Notes under the pieces: generated by a model
Databases searched by the model: none
Told to the model about the DNA's origin: nothing
The model's input: the letters and a program-made list of their open reading frames with translations, nothing else
Translations under genes and position numbers: made by a program
Shown: piece after piece, positions 32,978-40,619 of the stretch
Position numbering within the stretch: position 1 is the stretch's first letter
How the letters are laid out: the number at the start of each line of letters is the position of its first letter
Assembly: GCA_902464035.1 (NCBI GenBank)
Contig: CABQHT010000002.1
Coordinates: forward strand, 3,145 to 67,144
Direction of reading: 5' to 3'
DNA length: 64,000 nucleotides
DNA from: an uncultured Collinsella sp.
GTDB lineage: Bacteria > Actinomycetota > Coriobacteriia > Coriobacteriales > Coriobacteriaceae

Positions 32978-33322
32978 GCGAACTCCCCCTTTAGCTAACT
33001 ACAGTGTTTGCAGGGAGATGTTACCGCATCGTTTCGTCGACGTGTTCGAGACCGTCTCCATAATTGGCGTTTTTTACGTTCGTGCAATTCGGCGAACGGC
33101 AAGGCTTCCTCGGCAGACGATGCTTTTGACACATATCGCCCCGCCGTCGCCGACCGCTCGATTGTCGCTCGAAAAAAGTTGAAGTAATTTTTCCCACCTT
33201 TTACCTGCGGAGATGTCAATCCGTCAAGCATTTGGTCAGAAATTGGTCAAGTAGCGGCTGATACGGTCGGCATCGACAGCCAAAACCGATAGAAGTTTGG
33301 CCCCAGAAGCAGGGAGGTTCCC
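32978..33322. other. Divergent intergenic region
   Basis: This gap of 345 bases lies between the lactate dehydrogenase operon and the small envelope-protein cluster. It must contain both promoters. The DNA around 33170-33250 is AT-rich (AAAAAAGTTGAAGTAATTTT). No repeat, RNA or gene was recognised. The downstream RBS GGGAGG lies at 33310. Confidence 0.35.
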
Positions 33323-33619
33323 ATGGCATATTACTGGCCCCAGTACGGCGTCGCCATCGAGGTCGACGACGATCCCTATCTCCTGCCTTTCGACGAAGAG
33401 GCGTTCCCCGATACGGCGGTCTACCACGTCACCACCGATGTTATCTGCGACCCCGAGTCGTTCTCGGCGCTCGCCCACCACATCGCGCGTATCCACGACA
33501 TCGAGCTCCCTCACGACTTTGACGAGCTCATCTACTCGCGCCGCCTGATGCTTCACATGCTCTTTGGAGCGGACCCGTCCACGTTCGCACGTGTCTACAC
33601 CACCAAGGACGCCGCATGA
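33323..33619 (+). CDS. Small acidic protein of unknown function
   Basis: The 98-residue protein (MAYYWPQYGVAIEVDDDPYL) is acidic with no signal peptide, and has His- and Asp-rich middle segments (HHIARIHDIELPHDFDELI). I do not recognise it. It has a good RBS (GGGAGG) and overlaps the next gene by four bases (ATGA), so the two are co-translated. It is probably a cytoplasmic partner of the membrane and secreted proteins that follow. Confidence 0.65.
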   Translation: MAYYWPQYGVAIEVDDDPYLLPFDEEAFPDTAVYHVTTDVICDPESFSALAHHIARIHDIELPHDFDELIYSRRLMLHMLFGADPSTFARVYTTKDAA

Positions 33620-34125
33620 GTGCGAAGAAGCCGCCCCGCCTCGCAGGACTGGGGCGTCGCAAGAAACTCGTCGTTGTCTGTCTGGCTATCGTCTGCGCCC
33701 TCATCGCCGTAGGGCTATACGCCTGGCAGTCGCAGCCCGTGCCCGAAGCGGGTGCCTCAGTCACGACGGCAGAGGGTAAATCGCGACAAGAAATCCAAGA
33801 TGAGCTCGATGCCATCGTCCGCGACAACATGATGACGATTTCGGTCGCGCCGGTCGCTCAGCTACAGGAGGACGGCAAGCTGCGCGTCAACGTGCAAAAC
33901 GTCCAAGACAATAAATTTCCCCAGCGATTCCGCGTCATCCAAAACGACGAGACCATGTACGAATCCGGTGTGGTCGAGACCGGCAAGACAATCGAGACGT
34001 GCCCCGCCGGCGACATCAAAGAAGGCGAGGCATACATCGAGATCCAGGCACTCGATGCCAAGACCCTCGACAGCCACGGCAATCCGACACGTGTCAAGGT
34101 ACGGGTTGAGCAAGCCGAGAACTAG
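33616..34125 (+). CDS. Single-pass membrane protein of unknown function
   Basis: The 169-residue protein has a basic N-terminus and one transmembrane helix (LVVVCLAIVCALIAVGLYAW), then an extracytoplasmic domain of about 125 residues. That domain ends in a beta-rich, Ig-like pattern (TCPAGDIKEGEAYIEIQALD). It has no Cys pair suggestive of a disulphide and no LPXTG motif. It may be an assembly or anchoring factor for the secreted proteins downstream. Confidence 0.65.
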   Translation: MSAKKPPRLAGLGRRKKLVVVCLAIVCALIAVGLYAWQSQPVPEAGASVTTAEGKSRQEIQDELDAIVRDNMMTISVAPVAQLQEDGKLRVNVQNVQDNKFPQRFRVIQNDETMYESGVVETGKTIETCPAGDIKEGEAYIEIQALDAKTLDSHGNPTRVKVRVEQAEN

Positions 34126-34215
34126 CTTTTTCGGCCGACGCGGCACCGCACGCAATTCACCAGCATTCGTCCAATCATCGCGGGGACGGCCCGCGGCGAA
34201 TAGAAAGGAACGACC

Positions 34216-34815
34216 ATGGACATCACCAGGAACATGAACGGAGCCAGAGCGCTCGTCGTGGGCGCAGGGCTCGCGCTCGCGCTCGCAATGGGCGCCGCCC
34301 CGACGCCAGCTCTGGCAGCCGGGCGCGTTGGAACCACGAAAGTAATGGTCAGGACCGAGATCGACAACGTAGAGTTCAAAGTTCCGACGGTTATTCCCTT
34401 CGTCGCCAAGGCCGACGGCACGCTTCAGGGCCCCTCAGAAGACGCGACCACCATCGACAATCATTCGGCCTACGGTATCCATGTCACCAACATGAAGATC
34501 GACGCCATGAACACCTGGACCATTGCCGCCGACGCCAAGGCCGGAACCGCGCAGAATTCCATCGACTTTAAGGTCGGCCCCGACGGCGCACTCCAGAACG
34601 CCAGCGCCGCAATGCAGGAGACGGGCCTCGATCTTTCCAAGAATGCAGCCTTCGACATGGGCTACCAGGGCATTGCCGGCGGCACGGACAAAATTAAGCT
34701 CAAGACAAGCGGAAACGTCGCCCGCGTCACGCGCGACATCTTCCGCGTAACCGGCGAAGGCGATCAGGTTGCAACGATCACCTGGACGGTCGAGCCCGGT
34801 GCGCACACGGCATAA
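34216..34815 (+). CDS. Secreted protein of unknown function
   Basis: The 199-residue protein has a Sec signal peptide (VVGAGLALALAMGAAPTPAL with AxA cleavage near ALAA). The mature domain is beta-rich and Thr/Asp/Ala-rich, with a final ITWTVEPGAHTA. This resembles small surface beta-sandwich proteins of coriobacteria, but I cannot name a family. RBS AGAAAGGAA precedes the ATG. It overlaps the next gene by 17 bases in another frame. Confidence 0.7.
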   Translation: MDITRNMNGARALVVGAGLALALAMGAAPTPALAAGRVGTTKVMVRTEIDNVEFKVPTVIPFVAKADGTLQGPSEDATTIDNHSAYGIHVTNMKIDAMNTWTIAADAKAGTAQNSIDFKVGPDGALQNASAAMQETGLDLSKNAAFDMGYQGIAGGTDKIKLKTSGNVARVTRDIFRVTGEGDQVATITWTVEPGAHTA

Positions 34816-35080
34816 GGCCGTCGCCCTGGCCGCCGCCGTCAGTATCCTAGCGTTTGGGCCAGCCATGGCCTTTGCCCAGCAAGAACAGGCGCAGGCCGCC
34901 ACGCAGGTGACGGTCGACCTCTCGGAGCTCGACCGCGGCAACTGCAAGGAACCGTTGGCACAGACAGACGACAGACGATGGCTCTTGGCAGCAGGCGCCA
35001 CGGCAGCAGGCGCGGGAACCGCCGGCCTCGGTCTGCACATCAAACGCAGCCAGAAACGAAACACGGACAGGCCGCACTAA
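34799..35080 (+). CDS. Small cell-surface protein with signal peptide and C-terminal anchor
   Basis: About 93 residues starting from a GTG (34799) inside the end of the previous gene. The N-terminus (RTRHKAVALAAAVSILAFG) is a signal peptide with AQA-type cleavage. The middle contains VTVDLSELDRGNCKEPL, and the C-terminus is a hydrophobic helix followed by basic residues (KRSQKRNTDRPH), the layout of a membrane-anchored surface protein. There is no LPXTG. An in-frame ATG at 34769 is a less likely start. The short length and overlap make this moderate. Confidence 0.6.
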   Translation: MRTRHKAVALAAAVSILAFGPAMAFAQQEQAQAATQVTVDLSELDRGNCKEPLAQTDDRRWLLAAGATAAGAGTAGLGLHIKRSQKRNTDRPH

Positions 35081-35098
35081 ATTAGCTAAGGAGACCCC

Positions 35099-36529
35099 AT
35101 GGCATCGAAGAACCTTTTGCCCGTCGTCGCACTCTGCGGCGCGCTCGCAACCGGAACGCCTGTCGCCGCTTGGGCGACTCCCGTCATGGCAGACTCCTTA
35201 CCAGCAGCCCTAAGCTCCGCACCAAATCCGTCGAGCGCCATTGCGTGCAAGCGTTTTTCGTTCGCACAGGCCGCAATCTCAACCTCGGGATGCCTTCGTC
35301 GTAATACGGACGGCTCGATAGTCGTGGATATCAATCGTTCGAACAAGGCAAACGGCTCCCAGGCGGGGTGCGCCGTCTGCACGTGGCGCTCGATTGTGCT
35401 CGATGCAGATGGCGATCCGTGCGATTTGGGGTTGCGCATCGATATCGCTTCGGTCGATGACTCGGCGAACGGAGCGAAGGTCGCCTTCGACGGTGCGTTT
35501 TTCGAGAAAGGAGGCGGTATATGTCTGGGCTGCGCCGCCGCGAATGCAGACGATGTGCAGCCCACCCTCTCATTCACGGCATCGCTGCGGCTGACCAAGG
35601 CGGGCACCGATGCCATCGCGGCGGGAGAAGCATCCCTGCTGTTCTACGCCGCCAGTACCGAAGACACAGACATTCATTTCGAGAAGCCGGCCGGATCGCT
35701 CAGCCTTACGCGCGGGACGGAGGCAGGCCCTATTGAAATCGATGCCCACGCGCAAAGCAGGCAACGCATTCTTGCCGACCCGGCGCTTCTCGAGATGGAG
35801 TGGAACGGATCCGGAGCCGTCGGGATTGTCCCCTCCGCGCTTGACGCCAAGACGCTCCCCTCAAACGACGAACCCATCAACGCAACCATACAAGAAGAGA
35901 GCACGGACAAAGAAGCAGGTGCGGGCGACACGCCGTCGCCGACAAACAGCGTCCCAGCTTCTTTCGAAGCACCAAATGAGCCCGCTACCGGTCCAAACGA
36001 TCCCGAGCTCGCGGACAGTCTGGAGCTTGCTGGTCCTCAGGAGATCGATGAAGGTAACTGCTGCGTGCTTGCCGCCCTCGACCACACAGAGGTCATCGAT
36101 GCTGCAAACATCGAAGTTGCCGCCGCCAATCAGCCCGTCCGCAAGTCGGCCATCATCGCATTTCCCGAATCCATCGAAGTCGTCTATTTGCCATCGGGCG
36201 AGGTCGTGGCCCCAACGCTGCTCACCTTGTTGGGCGCCAAGAATACTCGAAACGAAATTAAAAAGGTCACGGTTGTCGACCCTGCAACCACCGCTAAACT
36301 GCGTCTATACGCCGTTGCCCCAGACGGAGGCAAGACCTTGGAATTCGATGGCGACACACTTCTAGCCTGGCGACGTCTGGACATTATGCAAGACGTCTCG
36401 TATCAGATCGAACTCGAAGGGTTTGATCGTGCCCGCGATGCCAATATCATCGCCGCGGCTATTGAATCCCCGCAGCGGCTTATGACACTGCGCTTTGACT
36501 ACTACCCCTATGTCCCGACAACCACCTGA
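35099..36529 (+). CDS. Large secreted protein of unknown function
   Basis: The 476-residue protein has a signal peptide (LLPVVALCGALATGTPVAAW), then a Cys-containing domain (GCAVCTW, CLGCAAAN) and a SLRLTKAGTDAIAAGEASLL segment. An acidic Pro/Asn/Glu-rich linker follows at about 255-310, and a second beta-rich domain begins near QEIDEGNCCVLAALDHTEVI. EGNC here echoes DRGNCKE in the preceding small protein, so the two may share a motif. No sortase signal or membrane tail is seen. It probably acts in the envelope with the preceding genes. Confidence 0.7.
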   Translation: MASKNLLPVVALCGALATGTPVAAWATPVMADSLPAALSSAPNPSSAIACKRFSFAQAAISTSGCLRRNTDGSIVVDINRSNKANGSQAGCAVCTWRSIVLDADGDPCDLGLRIDIASVDDSANGAKVAFDGAFFEKGGGICLGCAAANADDVQPTLSFTASLRLTKAGTDAIAAGEASLLFYAASTEDTDIHFEKPAGSLSLTRGTEAGPIEIDAHAQSRQRILADPALLEMEWNGSGAVGIVPSALDAKTLPSNDEPINATIQEESTDKEAGAGDTPSPTNSVPASFEAPNEPATGPNDPELADSLELAGPQEIDEGNCCVLAALDHTEVIDAANIEVAAANQPVRKSAIIAFPESIEVVYLPSGEVVAPTLLTLLGAKNTRNEIKKVTVVDPATTAKLRLYAVAPDGGKTLEFDGDTLLAWRRLDIMQDVSYQIELEGFDRARDANIIAAAIESPQRLMTLRFDYYPYVPTTT

Positions 36530-36647
36530 GGCTTAAATGCTGCGCATCATTCCTAATACCACTTATATAACGTATTAGATGAGTCGCGATGTGCCTCGCA
36601 TTTCGTTCTGCTACGATTGCCACGTTGGCATCAATACAGGAGGGCTC

Positions 36648-37364
36648 ATGCCGGGCTTGGGAACAATCATCAACGTTGCGCTTTTAGTTGCGGGCGGTCT
36701 TTTGGGATTAGCGGGCGGCCGCTTCATTACACCGCACATCCAAGACACGCTCATGAAAGCATCGGGGCTGTGCGTCCTGTTTATCGGCCTGGGCGGCACC
36801 ATGCAAAAGATGCTCATCATCGATGGAAAGGCGCTAGCGACCACCGGTACCACCATGCTCATCGTCTCATTTGCGCTCGGTTCGCTCATCGGCGAGGCCA
36901 TCAACTTGGAGGCCGCCATCGAGAACCTTGGCGAATGGCTCAAGCGCAAGACTGGCAGTGAGGGCGATAACAAGTTCACCAACGCTTTTGTCTCGACTTC
37001 ACTCACCGTGTGCATCGGCGCCATGGCCATTGTGGGATCGATCCAGGACGGCCTGCTCGGCGACTGGTCAACGCTTGCCCTCAAGGGCGCACTGGACTGC
37101 ATCATCGTCTGCACCATGACGGCCTCGCTTGGCCGCGGCTGCATCTTCTCCGCCCTGCCCGTCGCCGTGTTCCAGGGGACGATCACGTTGTTTGCCGGCG
37201 CGCTCTCCCCCATCATGACCACAGCTGCCCTCAACAGCCTTTCGCTCGTAGGTTCCATGCTCATCTTCTGCGTCGGCGTCAACCTCATCCGTCCTCAGAC
37301 CTTCCGCACGGCCAATATGCTTCCCTCCGTCGTCATCGCCGTCATCTACGCCCTCCTGTTCTAA
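36648..37364 (+). CDS. DUF554 membrane protein (YdfK/YqgA-like)
   Basis: The 238-residue protein has six or seven hydrophobic segments and the DUF554 opening MPGLGTIINVALLVAGGLLG. Conserved family patches are GLGGTMQ, AIVGSIQDGL and FQGTITLFAG. Function is unknown in all bacteria; it is an integral membrane protein. ATG 36648 has RBS AGGAGGG. It stands alone, with an AT-rich promoter region (36550-36580) upstream. Confidence 0.9.
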   Translation: MPGLGTIINVALLVAGGLLGLAGGRFITPHIQDTLMKASGLCVLFIGLGGTMQKMLIIDGKALATTGTTMLIVSFALGSLIGEAINLEAAIENLGEWLKRKTGSEGDNKFTNAFVSTSLTVCIGAMAIVGSIQDGLLGDWSTLALKGALDCIIVCTMTASLGRGCIFSALPVAVFQGTITLFAGALSPIMTTAALNSLSLVGSMLIFCVGVNLIRPQTFRTANMLPSVVIAVIYALLF

Positions 37365-37451
37365 ATCTATCAACGCATCGGTATCTCGAACATCTGTTTG
37401 ATGCTGTGCTATGATATGAGGTCACCGTAGCTGCGTTCGAGAGGAGGAGCG

Positions 37452-39206
37452 GTGGCCGACCAGGACATCAAGATGCTCATCGAGCGCATTATGGCCGAGG
37501 CCCGGACCCATCAGTCCGCCCGCTTCTCAAACGAAACCTACGCAGACGAGCCGATTCTCAAAACCGGCCGACAGATGCAGAATTTCCTCCCCGACCAGTA
37601 CCGTAAAATGCGCGAGATATCGCGCTGGCAGGATGACCCCAAGGGCGGTGCGGGCCGCTGGCTTTCGGAAGCCGAGCTTTTTTACCGCCAGGGCCTGCTG
37701 ATGGCCGACTTTGAGGACGACTGTCCCTACAACGGCACCTTTAAGTCGTACTTTCCCACCTACAACGCCATGAGCGACCGGCAACTGCGCGGCTACTTTA
37801 CCTGGCGTGCCCAAGTGCGCCGCGGAACCGTCGAGGAAACGTCTACGTCCTTTGCCTTTCTGTATCTCTATGAGCTGATCTGCGGCATTGGCGTAGATAA
37901 TCCACTCGATGGTTTTAACAAGATCAAGGCTTTTTGGGATGTCTATCGCGCCTTCGAGCCCGGCATCGACCGGTTTGCGCGCGTGTGGCTGCAAGATTAC
38001 GCCGTGTTCCACGGGCTCGACCCCAAGCTGCTTCGCGACTCTAAAACCGTCATGTTCGATAACGCCCTTATCGAACTGCGGCGCGCGGCACGAGACCTTG
38101 TACCGGCACCGTCCGGCCAGACCCCTAAGCGTCGCAAAACCTCCGAGCCCACGCTCCCCCTTCCGCCCGATGAGGTGCGCGAGGAGCGACTCATGGCCGC
38201 CATCAACGCCCTCTCCACGTACAACCTAAGTAGCTCGCGGCTCGACCGCAGCCACCACCGCGATCTGCGCCACGTGGCGTGCGCCGTGTATGTCCGCATG
38301 GTGCGCTACTATGACACGCACCGAAAGACCGGCATCGTGGCAAGTTTATTTGGGGAGGAGACGGCCATGCCCTACACCATGTTTGCCTCGGCCGTATTCT
38401 TTGCGCCCGAGCGCCACGAGGACTGCGAATACCGTCTGGACCCCATCCATATCTACCGTTGCCAAAACGGTTTTTGGGAATGCATGCGGATTCACGGCAG
38501 CAGACAAAAGAGCAGCAAACTTGGCGAGATGATGCGCGCCTGCGACCAACGCCTGCACCTAGCCCTGGACCCTGCCCATCCCCTTAAGGAAGAAAAGGTC
38601 CCCAAATATCTGGCCAAGATTATCGATGACGAGATTGTGGCATGGCTTTCGTGGGACGCCGCACACCAGCCCGTCAAGATCGATATCGATTTGAGCCAGC
38701 TGGGGCACATTCGGAGCGCTGCCGCACAAACGCGCGAAGCGCTTTTGATCGACGAGGAACGCGAGGACGGCGCGTCCGCAGAAGCCGAGGCAGCGGACTC
38801 AGGGCAACCGGAAGCCGAGCCCGTAGCCGACGCGACGGTCGAGGCGGTCGCGGCGGCCGCAGGGCAGGACGAGTCCGACGAGCCGACCATATCCACCGAA
38901 CAGTTTGGTGTCGTGGCACCGCTTCTCGCGCCGACGCCCGCGTTCGCAGCTGCTGCGCCCGCTGACGCCACGAACGAACTCGCGCCCGCCGCAGACGCCT
39001 ATCTCCGCGCGCTGCTCGAGCACAACGCAGTACAGGCGGAATCGGCGGTAGTGCAATCGGAGCAGAGCGAGGACATGCTCGTCGATACCATCAACGAGGC
39101 GCTCTTTGACCTGGTGGGCGACACCGTAATTGAATTTAGCGCGGCAGGGCCGCAGATTATCGAGGACTATGAAGCAGACGTGAGAGGATACCTAGACCAT
39201 GAGTGA
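37452..39206 (+). CDS. TerB-N/TerB-C domain protein
   Basis: The 584-residue protein has a TerB-N domain (about residues 60-200) with NAMSDRQLRGYFTWRAQVRR and FAFLYLYELICGIGVDNP. A central helical part follows, and a TerB-C domain contains KIDIDLSQLGHIRSAAAQTR. An acidic Ala-rich linker (about 440-530) separates this from the C-terminal FDLVGDTVIEFSAAGPQIIE segment. TerB-N proteins are known from genome-context studies to sit beside DUF2791 ATPases and SF2 helicases in predicted DNA-processing or defence operons, as here. The GTG start has GGAGGAG upstream. It overlaps the ATPase gene by eight bases. Confidence 0.88.
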   Translation: MADQDIKMLIERIMAEARTHQSARFSNETYADEPILKTGRQMQNFLPDQYRKMREISRWQDDPKGGAGRWLSEAELFYRQGLLMADFEDDCPYNGTFKSYFPTYNAMSDRQLRGYFTWRAQVRRGTVEETSTSFAFLYLYELICGIGVDNPLDGFNKIKAFWDVYRAFEPGIDRFARVWLQDYAVFHGLDPKLLRDSKTVMFDNALIELRRAARDLVPAPSGQTPKRRKTSEPTLPLPPDEVREERLMAAINALSTYNLSSSRLDRSHHRDLRHVACAVYVRMVRYYDTHRKTGIVASLFGEETAMPYTMFASAVFFAPERHEDCEYRLDPIHIYRCQNGFWECMRIHGSRQKSSKLGEMMRACDQRLHLALDPAHPLKEEKVPKYLAKIIDDEIVAWLSWDAAHQPVKIDIDLSQLGHIRSAAAQTREALLIDEEREDGASAEAEAADSGQPEAEPVADATVEAVAAAAGQDESDEPTISTEQFGVVAPLLAPTPAFAAAAPADATNELAPAADAYLRALLEHNAVQAESAVVQSEQSEDMLVDTINEALFDLVGDTVIEFSAAGPQIIEDYEADVRGYLDHE

Positions 39207-40503
39207 TACCGCATCCGCAGCACCTCGCGTGCCCAAGCGCGTCGCTGCCGTCATTCTCAACTCGCTCAAGGGCGGCGTGGTCCCGCGCATCGGCCTTCCT
39301 TACATCACCGTAGGGCGTGAGGTCGAGATCCGCGCCCTGCTCACCGATCTGAGTCTCATCGCCGACGGTGGCGCGAGCTTCCGCTTTCTGGTCGGTCGTT
39401 ACGGCGCCGGCAAGAGCTTTTTGCTCCAGACTATCCGCACGCACGCCATGGGCGAGGGATTCGTCGTCGCTGATGCCGACCTGTCGCCCGAGCGCCGCCT
39501 GCAGGGCGGTCAGGGACAGGGCCTTGCCACCTACCGCGAGCTCATCCGCAATATATCGACCAAGACGCGCCCCGAGGGCGGTGCGCTCAACCTTATTCTG
39601 GATCGCTGGGTCGCCTCGTGTGTCGACGTCGACGAGTCTGTCGTCAATGCCCAACTGGCCCCGCTCGAGGAGATGGTCCACGGCTTCGACTTCACCCGCA
39701 TGCTTCGCCGCTATCGCATGGCCGCATCCGGGGGCGACGAAGAGACCATGAGCCGCGTGACCAAATGGATTCGCGGCGAATACCGCACCAAGAGCGAGGC
39801 GCGCGCCGAGCTGGGCTCCTCGACCATCATCAGCGATGACGACTGGTACGACTACGTTAAGCTCATTGCGCGCTTTTTGGTTTGCAGTGGCTACAAGGGC
39901 ATGCTGGTGCTCATCGACGAGCTCGTGAATCTGTATAAGATTCCCAACGCCATCACGCGCCAATACAACTACGAGAAGATCCTGACTATGTACAACGACA
40001 CGCTCCAGGGCAAGGCGCAGTACCTGGGCATGATCATGGGCGGCACGCCAACCTCCATCGAAGACCGCCGCCGCGGCGTGTTCTCCTACGAGGCCCTGCG
40101 CAGCCGACTCGCTCAGGGCCGCTTTGCGCGCGAAGACCTTAAGGACATGCTCGCGCCCATCATCCGCCTGCAGCCACTCACCTACGAGGAGCTACTGGTG
40201 CTCATCGAAAAACTCATGCAAATTCACGCCGGCTACTTTGGCTGGACGCCCACGCTTACCGAGAACGACTTGGTGGACTTCCTCAAGATCGAGTTCGGTC
40301 GTGTGGGAGCCGACACGCACCTAACACCGCGTGAGGTTATTCGCGACTTTATCGAGCTGCTCGATATCCTGTGCCAGAACCCCGACGCCAACGTAGCCGA
40401 GCTGCTGCAAAGCGTCGGCGGCGACGCGCTGGCGCCGGCAGCAGCAACAGGCGACACCGGCACCGCAAGCGGTGAGCGTAACTTCGCCGAGTTCACCATC
40501 TAA
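39199..40503 (+). CDS. BrxD-like DUF2791 P-loop ATPase
   Basis: The 434-residue ATPase has Walker A GRYGAGKSF (about 66-74), Walker B LVLIDELVNLY (about 236-246) and the family segment GLPYITVGREVEIRALLTDL at the N-terminus. The C-terminal half contains LAPIIRLQPLTYEELLVLIE and HLTPREVIRDFIELLDIL, typical of DUF2791/BREX ATP-binding proteins. Its start lies inside the TerB gene. It likely loads or activates the helicase encoded next. No other BREX genes (pglX, pglZ, brxC) are near. Confidence 0.9.
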   Translation: MSDTASAAPRVPKRVAAVILNSLKGGVVPRIGLPYITVGREVEIRALLTDLSLIADGGASFRFLVGRYGAGKSFLLQTIRTHAMGEGFVVADADLSPERRLQGGQGQGLATYRELIRNISTKTRPEGGALNLILDRWVASCVDVDESVVNAQLAPLEEMVHGFDFTRMLRRYRMAASGGDEETMSRVTKWIRGEYRTKSEARAELGSSTIISDDDWYDYVKLIARFLVCSGYKGMLVLIDELVNLYKIPNAITRQYNYEKILTMYNDTLQGKAQYLGMIMGGTPTSIEDRRRGVFSYEALRSRLAQGRFAREDLKDMLAPIIRLQPLTYEELLVLIEKLMQIHAGYFGWTPTLTENDLVDFLKIEFGRVGADTHLTPREVIRDFIELLDILCQNPDANVAELLQSVGGDALAPAAATGDTGTASGERNFAEFTI

Positions 40504-40619
40504 CCTACCAAAAAGGGACAGGTTTATTTTGGCAGGTTTTATCTGGGCAAACGTTGAAGCAGTAATGCAGCAAGCCGTTGCCAGCCGCGTTGAGAGATTC
40601 GTTGTTGAAAGGAGGCCCC
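40504..40619 (+). other. Spacer with a GGGACAGG repeat word
   Basis: The spacer contains AAAGGGACAGGTTTATTTTG and GGCAGGTTTTATCTGGG. It looks like the intergenic repeat fragments seen at 330-440 and 54617-54657. It lies within the operon and keeps the helicase RBS AAAGGAGG (40608-40615) intact. Confidence 0.45.
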
